The notes beneath the pieces are model-generated. The model was not told where the DNA came from. It searched no databases and saw only the letters and a program-made list of their open reading frames with translations. A program made the translations under genes and the position numbers. A stretch of 64,000 nucleotides of DNA from contig JBAMJV010001832.1 in assembly GCA_037951105.1 (NCBI GenBank), forward strand, positions 62,001 to 126,000, written 5' to 3'. The DNA is from Echinarachnius parma. Its lineage: Eukaryota; Echinodermata; Echinoidea; Clypeasteroida; Echinarachniidae. This document shows positions 33,983 through 47,500 of the stretch, piece by piece (position 1 is the stretch's first letter; every line of letters starts with the position of its first letter).

Positions 33983-34156
33983 TCACGATGCTGTGTTATT
34001 GAGAGAACTGCTGGAAGTGCCCCTTCTCCTCATGTTGTGCGTGGAGGGAGGCACATAGTCTTCATACAAGTCTGCACACAGTGTGCTTTCATTCACCTCC
34101 TTGCTGTCCGGTCTCATGTCGGGGTTGTGAGACATCAACCATCTCGCAAACTTGGC
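33983..34156 (-). CDS. EIF2AK3: PERK exon 16 (last)
   Basis: It encodes the end of the kinase C-lobe, [20 protein letters not shown] (conserved Arg of subdomain XI in DMRP), and a short tail ending [10 protein letters not shown], then TGA. The acceptor reads TTTTACAG on the minus strand. Confidence 0.92.
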   Translation of the reverse strand, partial: AKFARWLMSHNPDMRPDSKEVNESTLCADLYEDYVPPSTHNMRRRGTSSSSLNNTAS

Positions 34157-35471
34157 CTGTAAAACAAAAACAAGCAATATCATTTAGTTCCAATATTTCC
34201 AATTCTAAAGTAACAAGTTGATGACAAACTATGTATAGTAAGAATACAATCAGTACCATTAAAATTTGCTTGTGCGGTGTAGATTGCATTGTACATTTTC
34301 AAGTAATCATACATTACAGCTTCCTTCAAAACACATTTTAAGAAAACTGATATTGCCCATACAAACTTACAGTTTTACATTTTAACAAAATCATTCCTTA
34401 CATGTATGTATTCAAGTCTGATGCTCGTTGTAATATAGGGAATTACTTGATCTTTCAAATGTGCGTAAAGCTGGTTAAGTTCTACTTTATGAAATACAGT
34501 CAAACTGGTCTGTAAAGACCAGGGCTCTGTTTCATAAAACTTTTCCAATTGTTGCAAGTGTCAAATTATTGTAACTACTATGGCAACAGCTAAAATGATT
34601 GATGCTGATTGGCTGTTGCCATGGTAGTAACACTAATTGGACACTTACAACAATTGGAAAAGTTTTATGAAATGGGGCCCAGAAAAAGAATACAGAAAAC
34701 TATATCTTTACGCAGTTGGTCTTTGTTGACAGGTTCATTTACAAACAACATTTATAAACGCATACTTGCCAACTGTCCCGTTTTTATCGGAATTGTCCCG
34801 TGTTTTGAATTTTTTAGAAGTGTAAAATCGGGACGTCCCGATTTTTAACCGAAACCGAAAAAAAAAAATTTGTTATTTTTTAATTTTTTAATTTTTTAAT
34901 TTTTTTAAATTTTAAACATTACTTTACTTTATTAAATGTATAGAGACAACATTTCAACGTAAATCTGACCAAATCTTACCTAGTAATTTTGGAAGAATTA
35001 TGAAAAATGGGTCGAGAATGCATTTAGGTAATACTCAAAAACGTCAAGGCCTGGACCCCTGTCGCAATGGACTTTGTGCTTGCAATGTGCACTTCCCGCA
35101 CACTTGTGCAATTATGCTGCGACTTTCCTCTTTTTTTATTCTTACCCCACTCACATGCCTGATGTCTGAAGAGTGTGTAATATTATGTGATTCTGATGTC
35201 ATTTTAAGCCTCTAATGGCCCTCCACAGTGCTATTTTCCTTTCAGCTTGAAACCCCCGTAAGGGGCGCTGCCCCTTAACCCCCGGCCAATTTTGTCCCTC
35301 TTTCCAAAATTCAAATGTTGGCAAGTATGTTAAAACGGCTTACTAAGGAATTTGGTCCGACTTCAGAAACAGGTGGTCTCTATATACAATGGGTTGTCTA
35401 AGCAAATTGAGTGTACAGTCAACCTTGTAGTCAATCTCGCATTTAAGTAGAATTTTTTGGCTATGCTCTAG

Positions 35472-35508
<37 letters not shown>

Positions 35509-38500
35509 GGATTCCACCATAACCGCCATAAACAATCTCAGATATCAACAACGTTGCAGAGGGGCAAATACGTTTTAATTGGTATAACTTTAAGCCCACA
35601 TGTAACAAGGTATGTTATAATTTGGTTTTTGAAATACAATTAAATTTATGACTAGGAATAAGAATTTTTCAACTAGCTTTGATACCTCTAAGGGCAGCTC
35701 CGTGGTGAATCTCTTGGGGACGTCTTGCCTCTTCACCTGGCACATAACCTGATACAAAACAAAAATAAAACAATCATGTATTTTAAATTTTTTCCAATAA
35801 ATTTATTTCACCATAATAATAAGACATGATTAACTACTAATAAAAAAACAAAACAATACTGTACTATCATTTCGGTTGGAGCTGTGAAAAGCAATACTAT
35901 CTTGTAATCGGACATTTGAAGCAGAACAATTTCCAGTTGTAACCTGGCAATTTTCCTGGGCCCATATTCATAAAGCCTGCTAGCTTAGTTTCATGCCAAG
36001 TCTATTTTAGATGACGTGGCTAGGTTGCAAAAAAGTGTTAATTTGGTGGATACATAAGGCTAAACCAGATAACCCTAATGGGGGACAAGGAAACTGTTTA
36101 TTGCTCACTAAACCACATCATTTGAAATAGACTTGGCTTGGAACTAAGCTAGCTGGGTTTTATGAATATGGGGCCTGGTCCCTAAGTTTAAATATCCAAT
36201 GTATTTTAATTATTGTGCAAATATGATATGAAAACGAACTCCTAATAACAAAGTACTTTTACTGGTCCTAACAATGTAAAGAATTTGCTTGCAGTTGCAA
36301 TATCTCCATGTTTGTCATTTTGAAATATTTGTAAGTAATTGAAACTGCTGAAATATAAAGAAAATAAATGGAAATGTCTGATCTGTCGACCATAACTTCA
36401 ACAATATACGTTGATATGATATAAGCGAAATATAAGTTGACATGCATTGTAACAGTATTAAACCATGACAGCTTTACTTACTAACATTGTCCAAATCCAC
36501 AAGATTGGTTCTCATATACCTTGCATTTTGCAACTTAGAGGGAACCACAAGGCAAAGAACAACACATTATTATATGTTTTGGTACCGTTTTGTGATATCA
36601 AATAGATACCCAACATTTTGCAAAGGGTTGTGTAATTCATAAACAAAGCAATTAATTTCCATCACTTACGGAACCACTAATATTTCCTGATTCCATACGG
36701 GCCAACCATTTGCGAGTGCACCAATGCTATTCACGCGTACGTTTGTAGACAATAGATTCCCGGGCGATTCGTTAGCTCTGCACACATTAGTCTTCGCAAT
36801 TCAGACCGCATGAACGCATGCTTTAGAATGGTGATACGTTTTCCAATTTTTTTTTTTCTTTTCGGAAACATATTTTTGTGAACTTGTTGATCGAATGGAA
36901 TACTAAAGATGTTATGTTTCCTTTAATAAGAATATTATTTTTGGGTGGTGGTACCCTTTAATTCTACATACGGGAATGACAATGATAATACTTACTGTGA
37001 TGCGCTCCATCTGTGTGGAGAACGGGTGGAAAAGCTCGAAGAAGATGAGTCCCAGGGAGAAGATGTCCACTTTGTGGTCATAGTTCTGACCGGTTAGCTG
37101 CATGGAGGACAGGTGCAAACAAGGGAACAAAATTAAATGTTATATCAAAGCTCAGAAGTATAACTTGTGGGCCAGATGGGCAAGTCAACTTAAGATTTTT
37201 CTATTTCTAGTAGCCCGAAATCTGAACCTGGTGGTCCCAGCAAGCAGAGGAATATGAAACGTTTGGTTATATTTGGTTGCCCATTTGGGCCACATGGCAT
37301 TAAACATTCCGTGCACTCCAAAAATCGGGTAGCATGCAAAACTGGGGCTCTGCAGATATTCAGGGGCTAAATCCTCCTAAAACCCTTATATTTGTTCATT
37401 ATGTGCAATGCATAAAATAAGTACATGCAAGTTTATCTATATCAGTGGTTAGAATTTGTATTTTGTTATTGATATTGAGTCATATGTCGCAATGTGTTTT
37501 CAATGTGTACAGCCAAAAACTTTCAGAAAATAATTTGTGGGTCATTTGGTCATGTGATTTCCACTTTTCACTAGTCTACAAGCAGAACTTCAATAGTTTA
37601 AAACCATGGTTTACATAAACCACCTTTAGTGAATTCAAGCCTGAGGGTAGAAACATCCTGTTCATACCTGCTCCGGACTCATGTAGAGTTGGGTCCCCAC
37701 TTTCCCTGTGTGGAGCTGAAGTCCCCCAGATGTGTCGTCTTCATCCTCTGCATCTTCTATACCGGTGTCCATGGCCGTCACAAGACCAAAGTCTCCCACC
37801 TTCACCTTCCCGTCCAATGAGAAGAAAATGTTGGAAGGCTGGGGGGAGAATGAAAACGGGACCATCCGTTAGTTTTAGTGCAAATTTTGTTTGCAACCTA
37901 TTTATTAATCAACTTCTTCTTTATTATTATTATCATCATCATCATCATCATCGTCATTTCTTTCTATGTCATCATTATCATCACCATCATTGTCATTACC
38001 ACCACCACCACCACCACCATCATCATCATCAGCATCATAATTCACATACCTTGAGATCTCTGTGGATCATGCCACAGGCATGGATGTAGCTGCATGCCTC
38101 CAGGATCTGGTGGAAGATGTGCAGCACCTTGTTCCTGTCCCTGGACAGCGTGTTGGTGCTCAGCCAGTCCTTCAGCGTCTCCTTCTGGCACAGCTGCATC
38201 TGGATGTACAGGTAGATCCTGGGCACCTTGGCAACAGGAGGCCCTCTGCTCCTCCTTGACGTTGACGGCTGTAGGAGGTCATTATCAAGCGTAGAGTGAC
38301 TGTTCTTTGAGGACTCATTACAGAGCTTGGAGGAACTTTTCCTTGAGTTGGCACCGTCTCCCGTGTCATCCCCGTCATTGTTATTCTGCGTCCCACTATC
38401 TGTAGCTGCTTCCGAGGCATCCGAGTGTGTTGATGCTTCAGAGGTGTTGTCCGAATACCCCCGGCGATTGCTGCATCCCGAGTCGTCAAAGATAATCTGG

Positions 38501-41500
38501 AATGAATCGCTGTGATCTAGCTCTCTAATTTCTTTGGAATCAACATTGCCTTGGTAGTGCTGGAAGGGCAATTCAACGGGTGTGTTTCCAGTACTTGTGT
38601 CTGTGCTTCGAGAGGAAGCACTCTGTTTGACAAAGCTCCCATTCATTGGAGTCCTTTCACCGGAGTCGGATACTTTGCTCACGGAGCATATACTGTCATT
38701 TGCGCTCTCATCCGCACCCTGGAAATCGATGCTGAAAGAACTACTTTCATCAAGGTCACTGCCAAGTTCAAAGCCCCCGCTCAGGCTGTTCACAGCCCCT
38801 GGGAAGAGGATGTCTGATTCAACCCCCAAGCTCCTTCCATCACCCTTCTGGTTCACACCTCTCTTACCACTGCCCCCCTTGCCGCTTTCTTCAGTTTCCT
38901 CATCGCAATCCGTGAGGTCGAATCTGAGCACAGGGCTTCCTCGCTGCGGTCTATCCTTCATTTCAAGACCAAAGTCTGTGCTGGTACTAGTCTTGCCACC
39001 AGTCTGCTGGAGTAACTGTTCCCTGTTCCTTACTAGCTCACTGTTCTTGTTAAAGAAGGCTGGTGTGCCCACGGATGATAACAGGTCATTACTAGTGAGA
39101 CAGCAAAAGAAGAATAGAATACAACAAATTAATAAATGAGGATAGTGTAATTCTGCAGTCACAACACATTTAACATACACTTCTGAAAATCTTTTGTACA
39201 CTCCAAAGACAAACATGTTCAGGAATAGCCCGGAAACAATTGGGCTGTGGTCTAAAAAGAATGTTATTTAATGATATACTTAGTGAGTACTTTTTTCTTC
39301 AGAGTTGTCTTCTGTTTGGTTAGTATCCATATGAAAGTAAACTTATTATGGACTTCTAAATGAGAATAATTACCCTCAAAGTGTCGTAAAGGGCCCTACA
39401 AGAATTTTTCTCTGGGCCTTCTCTATTAAACAACACATAGTACGTCCACGACCTGTTCACACAAGTTTACATAACGCAACACAATATTCAACCATGAAAC
39501 TCACGATTCTCCGACGAGGTGCTTGTCCCTGGTGTCCTGCCAGCCCACAGGGGGCTCTTCCAGCCAGGAGTTGAAGTAGCGCACAATCCCAGAATGATCC
39601 AAGATGGCTAGAGTCCTAGCTTCTCTAAGTACCTTCTCTCTTGCCTCCTCCCTGTTTACAACAATGGTATATAATTTCATTTTAAATATGGTTTTGGGCA
39701 GGGGCTACTTTTCAAGCTTGCTTGCATGAAAATAACACTTGAAGATATTTGTTTTGCATTGAACTCTATGCAAATTTTCGAGGGCTGTTTTATGACTTTC
39801 GGGGGCTCTTTTGGGCATTTCCGGGGCGAATTCACCCCGAGCCACCGTGTATTTTTTTCACTGGTTTTGGGGTTGCTGTAGACTTTAAAAATAAGCCTCA
39901 AAGGCAAACTAATTGATTCTTTTTTAGTTGCAAATCCAATACCTGCTGCTACTATATCACACATTGGATGTTGGGATTTGTTAATACACACATGAGTGAA
40001 TACATGAAATACATTGTACAATCCAAATCAAATTCAATGTCAATTGCAGGTGTTGGCATAGATCTCTTTCTCTAGAGCTATGATTTCTCCCTTGCCGCTT
40101 TTATGAAGAAATGATAATGTTCACGAGTTGCACAGAATACTCATTTATTTGTTAGAATAGTTTATTGGCACTGAGGGCTTCATTCAAGCTAAGCGTTGAT
40201 GTACATGTAGAGCATCTCAAAACAATCAACGCTGCCCGGCAAGTGTCCTTGCCTATCTAAGTACTTTCTCTCTCGCCTGTTTCCTGTTTGGAATGGAAAA
40301 ATACATTCTAACAAATTATACAGACATCATTTTACTTTTAGTAACTTTATTCCCTAATTATAGAATACGTGCACTTGGACAAAAACATGGGAGAAAGGCA
40401 AATTCTGACATTTATATATATATATCTTTCAGTAACTTTATTCCCTAATCATAATATCAATATGTGCACTCGGACAAAAAAAATGGGATTATTTAAAAAT
40501 AAGGTAATACAAACAAAAAATTGCATAAAGATATACTGACCTATTTGGTAGCGTTATCCTCTTGACCGCATAGCTGTTCTCATCAATCTTATTCTTGGCT
40601 TGGAACACAATCCCAAAACCTCCCTTTCCAAGGCACTCCATATGGTCAAAATCACTATGAAATCTGTCATCAAAAAAGGAAAATCATTTAAAAAATCTAT
40701 CTACTGACCAGAAATATAATGAAAAAAGAACAAAGAAAATGAGGCTTCCCCAGGATTCCAACTCTAGCTGGGATTCCTAGACCGTTGCTCTTACTCTCTG
40801 ACCTCAAACGATCCTGTGACGGTTTAAACCCCTTAAGTTTTTAATGCTCGTTTTGTTCAGAAGCTAATACAGACCTGCATGTGACAAAGTATAAACAATA
40901 CACCATCTCTGAAAATGAGGTCATAGTGCAATCTTGTTTTTACATAGCATACTTGCTTCAAACAAGGTGAATGTGAGGAAAATAAAAGTTTTAAAATATC
41001 AGATCTGAAGTAGTCTGGTATAGGAAGTTTAATCTGGATCTAGGTACTGCTGATTAATGTCTAGGTCACAAATGCTCCGATTTGGGATACGGCGCCTGTA
41101 CGATGCCACTTTTTGGTGAAATCTTGCGGGAATCTTGCGGTGGCTATCTTACGATGTTTAACTTGCCGGAAGCCTGTAGACACGGCGTAAAGAGCATCGC
41201 ACGGGCACCGCACGGGCACCGTAGCCTTTTTTCCGAATATTGTACAATTTGTTTTGACTGAATTTGGGGCCACTCAAATCGTACGATATCGTAAGAGTAT
41301 CTTACGATGACCGTATGAGTCCCGTAAGGCGTCCGTATGAGGGCTTAGATCGTAAGTACAGGAGCCGTGCGATTTAAATTTGTTTGCACTACCAAAGTCA
41401 TCGTACGGGCCCCGGCAAATATACACAAAGATATCACAGACATTGTACGATATCCCAACTCCACGAAATCGTAGAAAATCCGCTGTAAGTAAAAAAAATT

Positions 41501-44500
41501 GTGCTGCGCGCGGAGCATTTGTGACCTAGGCATCCCACTTTAATACGTATTATTGGACTGGTCGTGAAAATAAGAGGTAATGAATGTTTACCTTGATTTA
41601 TACTCTGCAGAAGAGGAGGTCTTCTGAGGAGTGTTATCTGCATCTACATTATTTATCTCCTCAGTCGCACTCTCATCTCCTACATTCTGCTTCTTCTCCC
41701 TTTCCATGAGACGCCGTTGTCTCTTGGGTTTCAGGACGCAGTAGAAGAACATCTGCATTCCTATCGCTATCAAGATACTAGTGCTCATAATCTCTCTCCT
41801 GTAGATCAAAATATGAAATTAAATTAAATATTGATAAACTATACACCAGGAAAATGAAGATATTATTGAGGAGCTACTTTTAATTTGATTCTCCCTTTCC
41901 AAGAGAAGCTTCTGTCTCTTGGGTTTCAAGACACAGTAGAAGAAGAACTGCATTCCTATGGCTATCAAGATACTAGTGCTCAGAATCTCTCTCCTGTAGA
42001 CCAAAATCTGAAACAAAATTAGACTAGATGGATCTTCGACTGCGTGCAGTCGAAAATTATGCCTCCGCTATCACGCGATTTTAATATCAAGCCCAAATTA
42101 ACATGCGATTTATTAAAAAATATATTTTTCATATATTTTGAATCCTGTGACCTTGACCATATGACCCCAAGCTTTGATGGCTACATTGGCTTCCTAAGAA
42201 ACATTCAGGTACCAAGTTTGATTGAAATCTAACATTTAGTTCTCAAGTGAGATTTTGCCATTACAAGCTTTTTTGCATGTATAATGAGTCATGTGACCTT
42301 GACCTCAACCTCATGACCCCAAATGTTATGGCTATGTTGACTCTTTATGATACATTCAGGTACCAAGTTTGATTGAAATCTGACATTCAGTTCTTGAAAT
42401 GTTGCCATTACAAGCCATTTTCGCATATATATATTGAGTCCTGTGACCTTGACCTTTGACCTCATGTTCCCCAAAAACTAATCAGATCATTGCCACCCTG
42501 ATATGTACACTCACACCATGTTTGAAAGTGATCCGTCAACTGGTTCATGAGATATCGCGAGAACAAAGCATTTTTGCACATATATTGAGTCCTGTGACCT
42601 TGACCTTTGACCTCATAAACCCCAAAATCTAATCAGATCATTGCCACCCCAATATGTACGCTCATACCAAGTTTTAAATTGATCCGTCAACCGGTTCTTG
42701 AGATATCGCGGGAACGAGGCATTTTTGCATATATATTGAGTCCTGTGACCTTGACCTTTGAACTCATGACCCCTAAAATCTAATCAGATCATTGTCACCC
42801 CAATATGTACACTCGTACCAAGTTTGAAATTGATCCGTCAACCGGTTCTTGAGATATCGCGAGAACGAAAACGGGACGTACGTACGGACGGACGGACAAC
42901 CCGAAAACATAATGCCTCCGGCCACTTCGTTGGCGGAGGCATAAAAATATCATTGTAGATAAAGAATGATAAACTATAAAACGGGAAAAAAATATTATTG
43001 AGGAGCGACTGTTTTCCATGTGAAGCCTTCGTCACATTTTCCACTCCCTGTGTGACTATACTTCTATAATGACTACAAATAAATACTCACCACCAAGTCC
43101 AGACAGAAGTGCTAAATAGGATCTCCAGACCAGCATCCTCGCTCTCGTTGGTCTCTGTGACCCCCCTCCGTCCAGGCGTCTTCCATTCTCTCGGCGATAG
43201 GTCCTGGAGTAGGTAGTACCCATTATCTGAAATCGTTTTGAATTACAAGAATTGAATTGAACTGGGCCCTGAAGCAGTAACCATTTACCATTGATTTACG
43301 ATCAATTGATTGTGCAATTAATCATACATTTTTAGCTCACCTGAGCCAAAGGCTCAAGTGAGCTATTGTGATCGCTTTTCGTCCGTCGTCCGTCGTCCGT
43401 CGTGCGTCGTGCGTCGTCCGTCGTCCGTCGTCCGTAAACTTTTTACATTTTCATCTTCTTCTCCAGAACCAATGATCGGATTCCAACCAAACTTGGCAGG
43501 AATCATATTTAGGGGTAGAGGAACCAAAGTTGCTAAAATGGTGGGCGTGGCCCCCAGGGGGGCCCTGGGGGAGGGCACCAAATGTAAAAAATATGTAAAT
43601 TTTAAACATCTTCTTCTCAAGATCCAGAAGTATGACAGACCTGATATTTCATATTTAGATGCCTCTATTGATGAAGAATGAAAGTTGTTCACAAGATTTT
43701 TGTGGGTGGTCCCATAAGGGCCCTGTGGGCGTAACAGTTTTTTGGGGGGCCCTACGATAGGAAATATACATTTTCATCTTCTTCTCCAGAATCAATGATT
43801 AGATTCCAACCAAACATGGCAGGAATCATCTTTAGGGGTAGAGGAACCAAAGTTGCTAAAATGGTGGGCGTGGCCCCCAGGGGGGCCCTGGAGGAGGGCA
43901 CCAAGTGTAAAAAATATGTAAATTTTAAACATCTTCTTCTGAAGATCCAGAAGTATGACAGACCTGATATTTCATATGTAGATGCCTCTATTGATGAAGA
44001 ATGAAAGTTGTTCACAAGATTTTTGTGGGTGGCCCCACAAGGGCCCTGTGGGCGTAACAGTTTTTTTTGGGGCCCTACCATAGGAAATATACATTTTCAT
44101 CTTCTTCTCCAGAACCAATGATTAGATTCCAACCAAACATGGCAGGAATCATCCTTAGGAGTAGAGGAATCGAAGTTGCTAAAATGGTGGGCGTGGCCCT
44201 CAGGGGGGCCCTGGGGGAGGGCACCAAGTGTAAAAAATATGTTAATTTTAAATATCTTCTTCTCAAGATCCAGAAGTATGACAGGCCATCGCAGAATGGC
44301 CCCATAGGGTCCCTATGTGAGTGGGGTTAATATGCTGAAGTGGTCAGTGGCTGGTGAAATGTGTTAAGCTTTGTCTTATATGTGTGTCTGTCTTTTTTTA
44401 TGATTCACCCAAACATTATGGTAAATCATAATGTTAGGTACAGGGGATCAAAAGTTATTGATTAAATAGTACATCACATTATAGATTTTGGCATGATTTC

Positions 44501-47500
44501 AACTGATTTCATATCTTCTGAGGGTGCCAGAGAGAACATGCGCCAGATGTGAATTGATTGACCTCAGGTGAGCGTCGTGCCCCCCTGGGGCTCTTGTTAT
44601 ACTAAGGGCCCTAAATTTAAATTGATTTGCAGACATTCAAAATGATTGTACACTAAAATGTTCAACTATTCAATTTGTTACCCAGTGTTTTTAAAGTCAA
44701 GTAATTCAGGTTTATCAAAGTTTGTTATATTTCATGATTTAACTTTGATTTATACAGACTACAAATCAGACTTAGACAGGACTTTAAACAACTGTTTACT
44801 TAAACAGCATTTCAGCATACCGGCCATAATGTCTTCAAATATTATATTTAGATTTTGTTTTACTGAAGTAAAAGTCTTAAAAACGATTTTAATACAAGCT
44901 CTCGGCATAGAAAAATGCTAAAACTAGATGGATCTTCGACTGCGCGCAGTCGAAAATGATGCCTCCGCCATTACGCAATTGATTTATGTCAAGCCCAAAT
45001 CAACATGTACGCAGAATTAATTCTGTCAACTCAATTTTGATGGTACTCTGTCTTTTAGATCTTGACGTATCACAATTATGAGCTATAAGTGACCTTGACC
45101 TTGACCCCAAAATCTAATGACTACAATTGTTCCCTATTATACATTCAGGTATCAAGTTGGATTGAAATCTGATATTCAGTTCTTGAGATTTCCAATCTCA
45201 AGCTACTTTTACATATAATGAGCTCTGTGACCTTTGACCTTTGACCTCATGACCCCAAAATCTAATCAGATCATTGGCCCCCCCAAGATACATACATGTA
45301 CCAAGTTTGGTCAGAATCAGTCAATCCGTTCTTGAGATAACGCGATCACGAGCTATTTTTGCATATATAATGAGCTCTGTGACCTTTGACCTTTGACCTC
45401 ATGACCCCAAAATCTAATCAGATCATCGGCCCCCCAAGATACATACATGTACCAAGTTTGGTCAGAATCTGTCAATCCCTTCTTGAGATAACGCGATCAC
45501 GAGCTATTTTTGCATATATAATGAGCTCTGTGACCTTTGACCTTTGACCTCATGACCCCAAAATCTAATCAGATCATTGGCCCCCCAAGATACATTCATG
45601 TACCAAGTTTGGTCAGAATCTGTCAATCCGTTCTTGAGATAACGCGATCACGAGCTATTTTTGCATATATAATGAGCTCTGTGACCTTTGACCTTTGACC
45701 TCATGACCCCAAAATCTAATCAGATCATTGGCCCCCCAAGATACATACATGACCCAAGTTTGGTGAAAATCCGTTAATCGGTTCTTGAGATAACGCGATC
45801 ACGAGAACGGGACGTACGTACGTACGGACGTACGTACGTACGTACGGACGTACGTACGGACGGACGGACAACCCGAAAACATAATGCCTCCGGCTACTTC
45901 GTTGCGGAGGCATAAAAATGTCTTGCTTTATCTAAGTATTAAATTGAATACCAGCCCAAGGCCTCTATGAACAAATATTTGTTGCGGCAACTGTTGCGCA
46001 AGTGAATAGGATATTTCCTTGCTCCACAGCAAAATGCACTTGTCCAAAGTTTTCAGATATTGATGCTATGAAGCTTTTAATATTCATGCATACTAATAAA
46101 TCACAATTTCACACTTGAAATGGGTAAAGCATAAAATTTAAAATAAAACAAAATGTTCATTCAAAATCTGAAGTAAATGCATTATTCTTGACAAGGCAAC
46201 AAAAAATTGCATTCGAGCAAGTTCAATTAATTTTCAATATAAAATACAAATCTGTGATCTACATTGAAAAAAATCCCTACCAAATGGATACTGGTTCCAG
46301 ACGGACACCTGGCTAGTCTGTTGTCTACCCCTCTCCCTCTCGCTGGCCTCCAGATTCTCCTCATTCTGTCTTGTCACCAACGAGGGCGTCCTAGAGACCG
46401 AGGTGTAGGCGTATGGTCTCCATTGCACCCTAGGGGCCATCAAACTTCCGTCGTGGGCACCTGCTTGCCCCCTCTGGGCTGCCCATGCAGCCACGGCAAC
46501 TTCTGCCTGCGTGCTCTCAGACGGATGGACGTAGAGTTGGTCTTTGTGGCTACCTGTAAATGTTCCCAAAATGAAATAAAAGTATAGTAGAACCACGTTA
46601 TAATGAGTACCTCAGGACCATGACAATTACCTTGTTATCAGATATCACGTTATATCACAGTAAAAAACAAAAACAACAACATAAAGAGCTTGGACACCAA
46701 ATATTACCTTTATAACAATATATACAGGTTTTGTTACAGACCTCTTTAATACCGTGGTTCAACTGTACATGAAATCATTTTATGCCATATAGTCTCTATG
46801 CCACACTACATTCAGGGGCAAAGTCTGATAGCATGGGTTAACCCTAAAGTCAAAATTTCTTTTAAAAGCAAAACCTGAATTTGATGGGTGTGAAGAATAC
46901 AAACACACATACGCACAATAATGAACACATATTTAAAGAGACGCATTAAGCGTTATGTTGCTTACCTACATACAGCATGGGGTTGGCATGATCGGAGAAG
47001 AAGGGAGTCATCAGAGGCGTGTCATCTGAGGTCATGTCAAGGGTCACAGGGGCAAAGAGGTCAACCCTGCTCATGACCCCGTTCCGGATCGTCCATGCAT
47101 TCGCAATGCTACTCTCCAACTGTTATATAATGCATCATAAAACATTTGTTTGATGTATATTCCGTTCAAAGAAGACCAGTGTATAACTCATGACTCTTGA
47201 CAAACTTAAAAATTACAACTGTTCATGACCTGCTTTATCCAGCACCCTCCGATTGGGTGTATAGGTTCATCATGCACTAATGCACTCCAAGTACATGTGT
47301 ACATGACACCTTAAAAACAAATTTATGCTCTCTTGAAGCTAAATGTAAATCCTGCGAAATGTACAGTTCAAACAATGTCTCGATTGAATACATGAGTTAT
47401 TTATCACTAATAAATGATGGCAAAAATGTCAAAGAATAATCATAACAAGAACCAGAGCTTTATTCTCTGAGTGCCAAATTAAATGGCAAATATCCACTTG

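Noticed and set aside
38582-39139. 185-codon plus-strand open frame
   Set aside because: It is antisense to the PERK kinase-insert exon, a shadow of low-complexity coding sequence.
43358-44330. Repeated open frames (QPN.AGII...[14 protein letters not shown]) in three tandem units
   Set aside because: They are open because the repeat unit happens to lack stops. Both strands are open, the units are 323 bp apart, and the element has transposon-like ends. No independent coding evidence.
42444-45701. CRISPR array, because of regular spacing of near-identical units
   Set aside because: Units are about 150 bp of continuous repeat with no unique spacers, and the genome is animal. This is a tandem-unit transposon.
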